NCBI GenBank assembly: GCA_937912025.1
Contig: CALDOZ010000003.1
Coordinates: 1-64,000 of the forward strand
Reading direction: 5' to 3'
DNA length: 64,000 bases
Source: an uncultured Clostridia bacterium
GTDB lineage: Bacteria > Bacillota > Clostridia > Christensenellales > Borkfalkiaceae
Shown: piece by piece, positions 54,288 to 62,941 of the stretch
Layout of the letters: each line of letters begins with the position of its first letter
Numbering within the stretch: the first letter of the stretch is position 1
The notes under the pieces: model-generated
Database searches by the model: none
The model's input: only the letters and a program-made list of their open reading frames with translations
What the model was told of the DNA's origin: nothing
Program-made: the position numbers and the translations under genes

Positions 54288-55331
54288 TTAAATAATAGTT
54301 ATTTTATCGCTTGATTTGATAATTTTACCGATAACGTACGCATCTTCGCCGTTAGCCTTTAAAATTTCAAGCGCTTTATCTACGTCACTTGCCGATACAA
54401 CGATACTCATACCAACGCCCATATTAAACGTGTTGAACATATCGCGTTCGCAAATTCCGCCTTCTTTTGCAATAAGATTAAATATTGGAAGTACTCTAAC
54501 AGAACTTCTAACAATTTCAGCGCCAAGCCCGTCAGGAATACTTCTTGGAATATTTTCATAAAAACCACCGCCGGTAATGTGCGAAATACCTTTAACTTTA
54601 ACTTGTTCCATTAAAGCAAGTACTGGTTTAACGTAAATTCTTGTTGGAGTTAATAACGTTTCGCCAATTGATTTACCACCAAGTTCTGCTATAGGCTCTT
54701 TAATATTAACGTTTTCAACGTCTAAAACTTTACGAACGAGTGAAAAACCGTTAGAGTGTACACCGCTTGATGGAAGCGCAATAATAACGTCGCCTTCTTG
54801 CATAGTTTTATTGTCAATAATAGCGCTTTTATCAACAACGCCCGTGCAATATCCTGCAAGGTCGTATTCGTCGATAGGATAAAAACCTGGCATTTCGGCA
54901 GTTTCGCCACCGATTAACGCAGCGCCTGCTTGAACGCAACCTTCGCAAACGCCTTTAACTATGTCAGCAATGCGTTCAGGATAGTTTTTACCACAAGCAA
55001 TATAGTCAAGGAAAAAGAGTGGTTTAGCGCCCGAACAAATAATATCGTTTACGCACATTGCAACGCAGTCGATACCTACGGTGTCGTGCTTATCCATTAA
55101 AAATGCAATTTTAAGTTTTGTACCTACGCCGTCAGTACCGCTAACGAGTACAGGACGAGTAATGCCCGTAAGATCAAGTTCAAATAAACCGCCAAAACCG
55201 CCAACGTCTGAACAAACGCCTTTAGTCATAGTAGTTGCTATATGTTTTTTCATAAGTTCTACCGCTTTGTAACCAGCAGTAATATCTACGCCCGCTGCAG
55301 CGTAAACGTCCGATTTAGATTGTGAGTGCAT
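54288..55331 (-). CDS. purM: Phosphoribosylformylglycinamidine cyclo-ligase
   Basis: A 347-residue AIR synthetase (step 5). Visible: SDVYAAAGVDITAGYKAVE at the N-terminus, GTDGVGTKLKIA (about 66), LIGGETAEMPGFY (about 140), HITGGGFYENIPRSIP (about 250). Normal length, strong GGAG site. It follows purF by 10 bp. Confidence 0.96.
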   Translation of the reverse strand: MHSQSKSDVYAAAGVDITAGYKAVELMKKHIATTMTKGVCSDVGGFGGLFELDLTGITRPVLVSGTDGVGTKLKIAFLMDKHDTVGIDCVAMCVNDIICSGAKPLFFLDYIACGKNYPERIADIVKGVCEGCVQAGAALIGGETAEMPGFYPIDEYDLAGYCTGVVDKSAIIDNKTMQEGDVIIALPSSGVHSNGFSLVRKVLDVENVNIKEPIAELGGKSIGETLLTPTRIYVKPVLALMEQVKVKGISHITGGGFYENIPRSIPDGLGAEIVRSSVRVLPIFNLIAKEGGICERDMFNTFNMGVGMSIVVSASDVDKALEILKANGEDAYVIGKIIKSSDKITII

Positions 55332-55341
55332 AATCTTCTCC

Positions 55342-56772
55342 TTAATTTTTTTCTTTTCCGTTCCAGCAGTATGTACAAAGTTTACAAGGCTCTATACCTA
55401 CTGATTTTATTAACCCTTCAAGTGATTGGAATTCAAGTGAAGAGAATTTAAACTTGTCGCAAATACATTTTCTCATCGCTTTACCGCGTTCTGTATTAGA
55501 GTCGCTATATTCGTCGATATGTTTAAGACCTTCTTCACCTTCAAGTTCAATTATAGTTCTTCTCGTAATAAGTTCAAGTTCGTTGTTAGCGCGTGAGAAA
55601 TTGAGATATTTACATCCATACATAATCGGCGGACACGCTGAACGCATGTGAACTGATTTTGCGCCGTTAGTGTATAAAAATTCAACCGTTTCTTTAAGTT
55701 GCGTTCCTCTAACGATAGAATCGTCAACGAATAACAAATTCTTACCTTCAATAAGGTCGTGAATAGGAATTTGTTTCATTTTAGCAATTTTGTTTCTATC
55801 TATTTGCTTAGCAGGGGTAAAACTTCTTGCCCAAGTAGGAGTGTATTTAATGTAAGGGCGAGCAAATTGAACTCCGCTTTTATTACTGTAACCTATTGCG
55901 TGAGGAGTTCCTGAATCCGGAACACCGCTAACGTAGTCAAGAGTTTCAGTAATGCCCTTTTTAATATCTTCTTCAGCTAAAATTTCGCCGTTTTTATAAC
56001 GCATTGTTTCTACGTTTACGCCTTCGTAAGTTGAAGTTGGGTATCCGTAATACGTCCATAAAAACAAACACATTCTCATATCGTCGTTAGGTTTAGCAAG
56101 TTGAGTTAAACGGTTAGGTGTGAGCGAAATTATTTCGCCAGGACCTAATTCCTTTTCGTTTTTATAACCTAATTTTTGATATGCGAACGATTCAAACGAA
56201 ACGGCGTAACCGTTATCGTCTTTACCAACGAGTATTGGCAAGCGCCCGTACTTATCACGAGCGGCGATAATTGAACCGTCGTTAAGTAATATTAAAATTG
56301 ATGCAGTTCCGTCAATTACGTCTTGCGCAAATTTAATACCCTCTACGAAATTTTCTTTCATATCTATTAACGCGCCGATAAGTTCTGTTGAGTTTACTTT
56401 TCCACCAGTCATAGCGTCAAAATGACCGCGACTTGTTTTAAAATATTTTTCAATCAACTCGTCGGCATTATTTATCATACCAACGAAACAAATAGCGTAC
56501 GCTCCAAGATGAGAACGAAGTAATAATGGTTGAGGGTCAGTATCGCTTATACAACCTATTGCGCTAGCTCCATGCATTTCATCAAAAATATGCTCGAACT
56601 TAGTACGGAACGGAGAATTTTCAATATTGTGAATTTTTCTTTGCAAGCCTATTTCTTTATCGTAAGCCGCAAGGCCACCACGACGCGTTCCAAGGTGAGA
56701 GTGATAGTCAACACCAAAGAAAACGTCTGGTAGGCATTCAAGTTTTGAGGTTATTCCAAAAAAACCGCCCAT
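55342..56772 (-). CDS. purF: Amidophosphoribosyltransferase without N-terminal Cys
   Basis: A 476-residue PurF-type enzyme, the first step of the pathway (PRPP to phosphoribosylamine). The phosphoribosyltransferase site is intact (LLFVDDSIVRGTQLKE, about 363). The start is fixed by GGAGGG before ATG and reads MGGFFGI, so the catalytic N-terminal Cys of the glutaminase domain (normally MCGIFG) is Gly. The rest of the Ntn domain is also divergent (YHSHLGTRRGGLAAYD instead of LQHRGQ-type). Similar MGGFFG forms exist in other anaerobes. It may use free ammonia or be regulatory. A C-terminal CKLCTYC motif is also notable. Confidence 0.9.
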   Translation of the reverse strand: MGGFFGITSKLECLPDVFFGVDYHSHLGTRRGGLAAYDKEIGLQRKIHNIENSPFRTKFEHIFDEMHGASAIGCISDTDPQPLLLRSHLGAYAICFVGMINNADELIEKYFKTSRGHFDAMTGGKVNSTELIGALIDMKENFVEGIKFAQDVIDGTASILILLNDGSIIAARDKYGRLPILVGKDDNGYAVSFESFAYQKLGYKNEKELGPGEIISLTPNRLTQLAKPNDDMRMCLFLWTYYGYPTSTYEGVNVETMRYKNGEILAEEDIKKGITETLDYVSGVPDSGTPHAIGYSNKSGVQFARPYIKYTPTWARSFTPAKQIDRNKIAKMKQIPIHDLIEGKNLLFVDDSIVRGTQLKETVEFLYTNGAKSVHMRSACPPIMYGCKYLNFSRANNELELITRRTIIELEGEEGLKHIDEYSDSNTERGKAMRKCICDKFKFSSLEFQSLEGLIKSVGIEPCKLCTYCWNGKEKN

Positions 56773-56796
56773 TATATCCCTCCAAATTTATTTTAA

Positions 56797-57483
56797 TTAA
56801 GCGAAAAACAATTTAGAAAGTGTCATTGGGTCGATATACTTACCGTCTTTATAAACACGCATATTACCAGAAGCAATTTCGTCGATAAGCATAACGTCGC
56901 CGTTAGGGTCGTAACCAAACTCAAACTTAATATCGTAAAGGTCAAGACCTTTTTCTTTAAGATCGTCTGCTACGATTTTAGTTATTTGTTGAGTCATAAG
57001 TTTAATATCGTCGTATTGCTTAGCAGTCATAACTTTAAGGTCAATAAGTCCGTCTTTAGTAACGAGTGGATCGCCCTTAGCGTCGTTTTTAAAAGTTGTT
57101 TCAACGTACGCTGGAAGGTCTGCGCCTTCTTCAATATAGTCGCTATAACGACGGTAAAAACTACCAACCGCTTTATAACGGCAAATTACTTCAAGCCCTT
57201 TACCAAACACCTTTGCAGGAAGAACTTCCATAGTTGTATCGTCAAGATTTGCGCTAACGTAGTGAGTTTTAATACCTGCGTTATTAATTTTCTCAAAGAA
57301 ATAAATAGACATACGAAGGTTAACGTCGCCAACGCCGTCAATAGTAAGACCAACTGAGTTTTCACCTGGGTCAAAAACACCGTCTTTACCTGTGCAATCA
57401 TCTTTAAATTTTAAAAGATAATTACCGTTATCAAGTGCGAATACGTCTTTAGTTTTTCCTGTGTATACGAGGCTTTTTTTCAT
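56797..57483 (-). CDS. purC: SAICAR synthetase
   Basis: A 228-residue enzyme that adds aspartate to CAIR (step 7). N-terminal LVYTGKTKDVFAL and the central NGNYLLKFKDDCTGKDG, then ELVDEIASG-like LIDEIASGNMRVY (about 205), are typical. Length fits. It starts behind GGAG and lies between purE and purF in the operon. Confidence 0.95.
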   Translation of the reverse strand: MKKSLVYTGKTKDVFALDNGNYLLKFKDDCTGKDGVFDPGENSVGLTIDGVGDVNLRMSIYFFEKINNAGIKTHYVSANLDDTTMEVLPAKVFGKGLEVICRYKAVGSFYRRYSDYIEEGADLPAYVETTFKNDAKGDPLVTKDGLIDLKVMTAKQYDDIKLMTQQITKIVADDLKEKGLDLYDIKFEFGYDPNGDVMLIDEIASGNMRVYKDGKYIDPMTLSKLFFA

Positions 57484-57564
57484 AAAATTTCTCCTTAATA
57501 TAATAAAAATTTTTAATTTTAATTTTGAGTACGCTTTTAATATAAAGCGTTTGGTTTTGCCATT

Positions 57565-58059
57565 TTATTTATTGAGCATTTTGCTAATTTCTTCGTCTTT
57601 TGCTAAAACCTTTTTAGCGTCTGACGCGCGTTTATCGTCAAGTTTTTTAGCAAGGTCAGCATCTTCTACCGCAATAATTTGAGCAGCAAGTAAGGCTGCG
57701 TTTCCAGCGCCGTTAATAGCAACTGTAGCAACGGGAATACCCGTTGGCATTTGAACGGTTGAAAGTAACGCGTCCATTCCATCAAGGTTAGTCGATTTAC
57801 AAGGAATACCAATAACGGGTAAAGTTGTATTTGCGGCAATAGCCCCTGCTAAATGCGCAGCCATACCAGCAGCGGCAATTATAACGCCAAAACCATTTTT
57901 ACGAGCGTTTAAAGCAAAGTCGCGTGCTTCAACGGGTGTTCTATGCGCCGAATAAACGTGAACTTCAAAAGGAATACCTAAAAGGTCTAACATATCGGTT
58001 GCTTTTTTAACTATTGGTAAATCGCTATCGCTACCCATTACAATTCCAACTTTTTTCAT
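57565..58059 (-). CDS. purE: N5-CAIR mutase (class I PurE)
   Basis: A 164-residue enzyme for CAIR formation (step 6). GSDSDLPIVKKATDML, VYSAHRTP (catalytic His) and AAGMAAHLAGAIAANTTLPV are all present. First gene of the purine operon, directly behind the ZTP riboswitch and terminator. PurK is not in this window, so N5-CAIR must come from elsewhere or bicarbonate may be used differently. Confidence 0.96.
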   Translation of the reverse strand: MKKVGIVMGSDSDLPIVKKATDMLDLLGIPFEVHVYSAHRTPVEARDFALNARKNGFGVIIAAAGMAAHLAGAIAANTTLPVIGIPCKSTNLDGMDALLSTVQMPTGIPVATVAINGAGNAALLAAQIIAVEDADLAKKLDDKRASDAKKVLAKDEEISKMLNK

Positions 58060-58125
58060 AAATTACTCCTTGTAGTTTAATTTTATGTAATACATATAAA
58101 CATTCTAACGTCGTTATACAATTTA

Positions 58126-58177
58126 AAAAGGGCGCACTAAACCCATACGGTTTTATAACGTACGGTCATGTGCGCCC
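58126..58177 (-). terminator. ZTP riboswitch expression-platform terminator
   Basis: Stem GGGCGCAC/GTGCGCCC followed by five T. The first arm uses the GGGC of the aptamer's 3' CUGGGC block, so ligand binding and terminator formation compete. Confidence 0.9.
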
Positions 58178-58250
58178 AGACGGTCGGCATAATAATCGCT
58201 CTTTGTTCCTATGTGGTGCTCCACTAATACCGTCAGTTGCAAAGAACGTA
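58171..58250 (-). promoter_or_regulatory. ZTP (pfl) riboswitch of the purine operon
   Basis: On the minus strand the aptamer blocks are in order: GCAACTGACGG, GTGG-AGCA-CCAC hairpin, ATAGGAACAAAGAGC and GCCGACCGTCTGGGC, with P1 formed by TTCTTTG/CAAAGAG. The ligand Z nucleotides (ZMP/ZTP) accumulate when 10-formyl-folate is short. Binding should free the strand and turn on the pur genes. Confidence 0.93.
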
Positions 58251-58266
58251 TAACGTTGATAGTGAA

Positions 58267-58295
58267 AGTATATCATTTTTTTTTATCTTAGTCAA
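58267..58295 (-). promoter_or_regulatory. Promoter of the purine operon
   Basis: TTGACT (58295-58290), 17-bp spacer, TATACT (58272-58267), about 10 bp before the aptamer. Confidence 0.85.
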
Positions 58296-58397
58296 TTAAA
58301 TAAAATAAATAAAAATATATATTTTTAACTTTTATAAATTTATTACGTTAACATATAAAACGTATGAGCATACATATCAATTTTACAACTAAAAAAT

Positions 58398-58433
58398 AAC
58401 GCGTGCATAGACGCTACGTCTATTCACGCGTTA
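58398..58433 (-). terminator. mntP terminator
   Basis: Stem AACGCGTG-ATAGACG/CGTCTAT-CACGCGTT overlapping the end of mntP. Confidence 0.85.
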
Positions 58434-59012
58434 AATTATACCGCTTATAAATATTTCAACACCAATAATTAGCAAAATAATTCCGCCGAAAATTGATGCT
58501 TTACATGCAAAAATCGTTCCAAACTTTTTACCTAAAACTACGCCTATCGTACAAATTATAAACGTTACTATCGCTATTACCAAAACGCATACGATAGCCA
58601 TTACGAGATTATAACTTGCCATTGTAAACCCTGCCGATAACGCATCTATTGAAGTTGCTATTCCTTGAACTATCAACGCCCCAAAACCAAACGTGCGGCA
58701 TTTATTTTCTTCGTTATTATTCTTAACGCCTTCAACAATCATTTTACCGCCTATAAAAGCAAGTAAAATAAGCGCTATATACGGAATAAAAACTTCAAAC
58801 ACCTTAAAATATTGAACTACGGTGGTTACTAAAAACCAACCTATAAACGGCATTATTGCTTGAAAAGCAGCAAAAGTGCCGGCAACGGCAATCATTTTAG
58901 GTTTTTTCATACAAGGCTCGTTAAGTCCGTTTGCAAGAGAAACGGAAAAAGCGTCCATGCTTAGACCTATTCCCAACGCAATTGCGCTTAGAAAGAAAGT
59001 AAAATCAAACAT
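58431..59012 (-). CDS. mntP: Manganese efflux pump MntP
   Basis: A 193-residue six-helix membrane exporter of Mn2+. The two repeated family motifs are seen: GLSMDAFSVSLANGL (about 17) and ATSIDALSAGFTMAS (about 120), each with the conserved Asp. Length fits MntP. Start overlaps the stop of the upstream MBL gene by one base, so the pair is co-translated. A manganese riboswitch is not seen here. Confidence 0.94.
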   Translation of the reverse strand: MFDFTFFLSAIALGIGLSMDAFSVSLANGLNEPCMKKPKMIAVAGTFAAFQAIMPFIGWFLVTTVVQYFKVFEVFIPYIALILLAFIGGKMIVEGVKNNNEENKCRTFGFGALIVQGIATSIDALSAGFTMASYNLVMAIVCVLVIAIVTFIICTIGVVLGKKFGTIFACKASIFGGIILLIIGVEIFISGII

Positions 59013-59881
59013 TAAAACTCCACTACTAAACCGTCGTACGAAGCAATAAACCCGTCTTTTTCGGCAATTTGTTTCATATCTTCGTAAACAACGCCTATAC
59101 CGTTGTGTGAAAAATGATTTACTACAAACTTAGTTTTTTCAGTTGCTAAACCATAAGTTTTGAAAAGCTGAGCGTACTCAACGCATTCTTTGTAGCCTAA
59201 ATGCCCAATATAATCTTTTTTGAGAAGCCCGTTAGTACAATCAAACGTAACTAAATCAAATGGCTTTTTGCGATTTTTTAAAAACTCAAACGTTTGGTCT
59301 GCATAAAAATCACTGTCGTGATGATAAAGCATACTCTTACCGTCTTTTTCAATAATATACGTTACGGGATAATACTTGAACTGTTTATCACCGTTATCGT
59401 CATCTATATTGTATCCAGCGTGAACGGCAGGAAGCGGTGTTACCATATAACCGCCTATATCGTACGTTTTATAAGGCTCGACTAAATTAGCAATGACGTA
59501 ATCGTCTTTAATTCCATTTGTTTTTTTAATTTTAATAAGTCTTTCATAAACGTCTTTAGGACCGTAAAAATTAGTTGGCGGAGTATTTTGTAAACGCGAA
59601 AAAACGGGGTTACGCATAACCACGTCGCCTTCATAAAAATGGTCGCTATGACCGTGAGTTATTATACAATGTTTTATGCTTGGTAAATCAAATTTATGAG
59701 TTAAATAGTGTAAATAAGTATCTGCCGGAAAATCTATTAAAATTTTACCATCGATAATAGACTGACTTCTCGTTCTAATATTTTTACCGCCGAGCATAGA
59801 GGCGCGCTTACAATTTTCACAATCACAAAATAATGCTGGTAATCCTTCTGCAGCCGCAGTACCTAAAAACTGAATTTTCAT
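59012..59881 (-). CDS. PhnP-like MBL-fold metal-dependent phosphodiesterase
   Basis: A 289-residue metallo-beta-lactamase fold enzyme. The zinc-finger-like start ALFCDCENCKRA (about 17-28) and the metal motif CIITHGHSDHFYEGD (about 92) are the PhnP signature, with later YHHDSDFYAD and VVNHFSHNG. Such enzymes cut small cyclic phosphodiesters or nucleotides. Translationally coupled to mntP; Mn2+ could be its cofactor, which might explain the pairing. Confidence 0.88.
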   Translation of the reverse strand: MKIQFLGTAAAEGLPALFCDCENCKRASMLGGKNIRTRSQSIIDGKILIDFPADTYLHYLTHKFDLPSIKHCIITHGHSDHFYEGDVVMRNPVFSRLQNTPPTNFYGPKDVYERLIKIKKTNGIKDDYVIANLVEPYKTYDIGGYMVTPLPAVHAGYNIDDDNGDKQFKYYPVTYIIEKDGKSMLYHHDSDFYADQTFEFLKNRKKPFDLVTFDCTNGLLKKDYIGHLGYKECVEYAQLFKTYGLATEKTKFVVNHFSHNGIGVVYEDMKQIAEKDGFIASYDGLVVEF

Positions 59882-59966
59882 TAAATATTACTCCTAATGG
59901 TGTTTCGTTAAAGTATATGATATACCTTTATCGCGCGTTTGTCAATGATTGCAAGCGCAAAAAACT

Positions 59967-61979
59967 TTAATTAAAAGTAAACTCTGCCCTCTTGATGACG
60001 TGGTTTTGATATTCAATATCAAGTTCGTTAAAATAACCACTCCAACCCCAAACTCTAACTATTAAGTTTGGATATAACTCGGGGTGCTTTTGAGCGTCGA
60101 GTAACTTATCGCGGTTTATAGCGTTAATTTGAATTTGATGTCCGCCCTTATCAATATAAGACTTAACTAACATAGCCGTTTTTCTTTCACCGTCTACGTT
60201 TCTAAACACGCTATCGTGTATTTCAATCGTAAGCGGTCCGCCGTTAATAAGTTTTTTCATATCGAATTTTGAAAAGGATGATATTACCGAAATTGGACCT
60301 TTTACCCTTGCCGTTATCGACGGAGCAAAGTTAGACGAAAACGGAACGCCCGCTTTTCTACCGTCCGCTGTTGCCCCAACAACTTTTGCCATTCTTATAT
60401 ATTCAAGCGAACTACCCGTTCCGGCGCGAACTATACCACCCCTATTATTTTTTTTGTTTTGAATATTTAGTGAATATTGCTCCATTATATAGCACGCTAT
60501 TTGGTCTACTACGTCGTCGTTATCGCCCATTTTAGCGTAGGAAAGTAACGTTTTTTGCAAATCTTCATACCCATTAAAATCTTTTTCAAGCGCCAATAAA
60601 AGTTGAGATTTCGTTACCGTTTTATCAAGGTAAATTGACTTATAAACGCCGTACAAACTATCAGTTGCCGTTGATATCCCAACACCGTGAATACCGTAGT
60701 TATTATATTTTGCCCCTCCGCTTGAAATATCTTTACCACTTGCTATGCACGTTGGAAAAAACAACGACGTAAACGCGTCTGGTTCAATGTGTTTTTTGTT
60801 TATAATGCTAAGTATTTGCTCACTTTCTTTTTCAAGTTCAAGTTCAAACGCCTTTTTAAAATCGTTAAACGTTTGACTATTAAGCAAGTGGTTTTTTACA
60901 GTTTTTTCAACGATAAGTGGTAAATTTATGGCTATAATATTGCAAACTTCATACGAATATGCAGGAATAATATATTCCCAACAAGCAGCAACGGTATAGT
61001 CGCGCGCGTCGCGAATATCATAACCAATTCCGCGCAATCCATCTATAATAATATCATCGTTAGAGTATTGTGGAAAACCCAAGCCTTTTTTAGTAAGCGC
61101 AGTACCCTTTTGATAAATTGAAAGCGGTGTGTTTTTGTTTACGCGTAAGTTGATTTTAGGGTCAATAAGCGACAACTCTCTGCTAACGTCAAGACACAAT
61201 TCAGTAAGTTCGCTATAAACGTCGTTACCATCTCTATCAACACCGCCAAGCATTAAACTTTGACCGTTATCGCCAAGTTGAATACCGTCGTATAAATCGG
61301 TATCAAAATTTAGCGAAATAAAAAATAGTTGAGTAAGTTCTTCTAACTCATCTTTGGTTTTACCGTTTTTTATAGAGATATCGTAATAATCTTTCATGTA
61401 AAGATCAAATCTACCAAGAGTAACGTGATTACATAAATTAAGCCTTAACGCATACTGTAAAAACTTAACTGAAAGCAATGCTTCATAGTAGTTTGTAGCG
61501 CCGTTAAAAGGGACGTTATTTAAAGCGTTATACAAATGCATTTTATTATCTTCTAAGGCTTTTTCACGATATTTTTTAACAATTTTCATTGCAATATCAA
61601 TACTTTTTAGAGCCTCTAAATAAAACTCTTTTTGAGTAAAATTCGCATTGCCAATCATCTCGTTTATTTTATTAATTATACCGTTAAACCCACTCTTTAA
61701 AAAGCCGACGTAATCAACGCACATATTGTTTGAACCACGCATACTGTCTTCACCGTAAATGAGAGTAGGTAAATTAGTCATATACCTATTAAAACCAAAA
61801 ATATCGTCATCAGTAAAAAATAAAGGCTGTTCGTTATCAACGGCAATATTAAACGCCGTATTTTGCCTTTTAAGCGAAGATTTTTCATCTAAAATTTTAA
61901 TAGAATCGTCGTTACAACGCATTTTAACGTACTCTTTGCTCTTTAAAAAATTTAACATTCTTTTTACTCTTTCAGTCAT
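59967..61979 (-). CDS. Glycyl radical enzyme, new or uncharacterised type
   Basis: A 670-residue member of the pyruvate formate-lyase fold family. The glycyl radical loop RVWGWSGYFNELD (Gly about 645) is intact, and the catalytic Cys is likely in AACWEYI (about 340). It is shorter than PFL (about 760) and lacks the GCxE-type diol dehydratase pattern in exact form, so the substrate is not known. The start is the ATG at 61979 after GAGG; a GTG at 61985 has a worse fit. It follows the activase gene by 7 bp, and a divergent AraC sensor suggests a catabolic substrate. Confidence 0.87.
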   Translation of the reverse strand: MTERVKRMLNFLKSKEYVKMRCNDDSIKILDEKSSLKRQNTAFNIAVDNEQPLFFTDDDIFGFNRYMTNLPTLIYGEDSMRGSNNMCVDYVGFLKSGFNGIINKINEMIGNANFTQKEFYLEALKSIDIAMKIVKKYREKALEDNKMHLYNALNNVPFNGATNYYEALLSVKFLQYALRLNLCNHVTLGRFDLYMKDYYDISIKNGKTKDELEELTQLFFISLNFDTDLYDGIQLGDNGQSLMLGGVDRDGNDVYSELTELCLDVSRELSLIDPKINLRVNKNTPLSIYQKGTALTKKGLGFPQYSNDDIIIDGLRGIGYDIRDARDYTVAACWEYIIPAYSYEVCNIIAINLPLIVEKTVKNHLLNSQTFNDFKKAFELELEKESEQILSIINKKHIEPDAFTSLFFPTCIASGKDISSGGAKYNNYGIHGVGISTATDSLYGVYKSIYLDKTVTKSQLLLALEKDFNGYEDLQKTLLSYAKMGDNDDVVDQIACYIMEQYSLNIQNKKNNRGGIVRAGTGSSLEYIRMAKVVGATADGRKAGVPFSSNFAPSITARVKGPISVISSFSKFDMKKLINGGPLTIEIHDSVFRNVDGERKTAMLVKSYIDKGGHQIQINAINRDKLLDAQKHPELYPNLIVRVWGWSGYFNELDIEYQNHVIKRAEFTFN

Positions 61980-61986
61980 AAACACC

Positions 61987-62844
61987 TCATATTTTGACGG
62001 CTTTTATTCCGTAATTTTTAAAAATTTGTATTATTTTATCAATGCTATTGCAATCGTTTTTATCATAAGTTGGAATATCCTTTCTAAGTAAACCTAAATA
62101 CTTAGATGGCGCAAACTCGTTATACGGCAACAGCTCAACGTATTTAACGTTATTTTCAACAAGAAACACCGCTATATCGGCAATATTTTCGTCCGTATCA
62201 GTCACCGTAGGAATAAGCGGAACGCGTGTTACAAAATCCACACCGCTACTTGCTAAAGTTTTATAATTTTTTAAAATAACTGCGTTATCTTGACCGCAAT
62301 GCTTTTTAAACTTATCGCTATTTATAATTTTTAAATCATACAAAAAATAATCACAATTTTTAATTGCTTTTAAAAAGTTTGCATAACTTGCGTATCCACT
62401 CGTTTGAATTGCAACGTGTACGCCGTTTAAAAGTTCTTTAACGCTTATGATATAATCTATAAAACATAACGGCTCGCCACCAGAAAATGTAACTCCGCCA
62501 CCGCAACTTTTTAAAACGTCTGCATTTTTATTTATATAATTTGCTAGTTGTATTGCAGTATAATCAGTCCCACTTTTGCGTATAAAATTATTTTTGCACG
62601 CCTTCAAACTCTCACTAGTTAAAATGGTTTTGCCATCTACATTTTTAGCAAATTTTATGCAACTACCACACCCCGTACACGCCGACGTATTTTTAATATA
62701 CTCTTCGTTAAAACTTTGCCCTTCCGGGTTATGACACCAATCGCATTTTAGCGGGCAACCTTTAAAAAACACCGTCATTCGTACGCCGGGTCCGTCAAAC
62801 GTTGAAAACTCTTCTATTGAAAAAATCTTTGCGTTATTTTTCAT
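61987..62844 (-). CDS. Glycyl radical enzyme activating enzyme
   Basis: A 285-residue radical SAM activase. The CX3CX2C cluster is in GCPLKCDWCHNP (about 29-40), followed by a ferredoxin-like insert with CTGCGSCIKF, then CGGGVTFSGGEPLCF and FLYDLKIIN (family Lys/Asp). It transfers the radical to the Gly loop of the enzyme encoded immediately downstream. Ribosome site is weak; divergent from the AraC gene. Confidence 0.93.
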   Translation of the reverse strand: MKNNAKIFSIEEFSTFDGPGVRMTVFFKGCPLKCDWCHNPEGQSFNEEYIKNTSACTGCGSCIKFAKNVDGKTILTSESLKACKNNFIRKSGTDYTAIQLANYINKNADVLKSCGGGVTFSGGEPLCFIDYIISVKELLNGVHVAIQTSGYASYANFLKAIKNCDYFLYDLKIINSDKFKKHCGQDNAVILKNYKTLASSGVDFVTRVPLIPTVTDTDENIADIAVFLVENNVKYVELLPYNEFAPSKYLGLLRKDIPTYDKNDCNSIDKIIQIFKNYGIKAVKI

Positions 62845-62941
62845 AATTTAGCCATTTTTATTTTATTATACCACTTAAGACTTGACTAATTTGGCTATTT
62901 GTTGTATTATAATAGCCATAATTTTACTTTTTGGTGATTAT

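Noticed and set aside
60723..60810. Alternative active-site Cys of the glycyl radical enzyme in FPTCIASG
   Set aside because: The AACWE region is nearer to the expected GCxE position; the other Cys is in a less likely loop, though only modelling can settle it.
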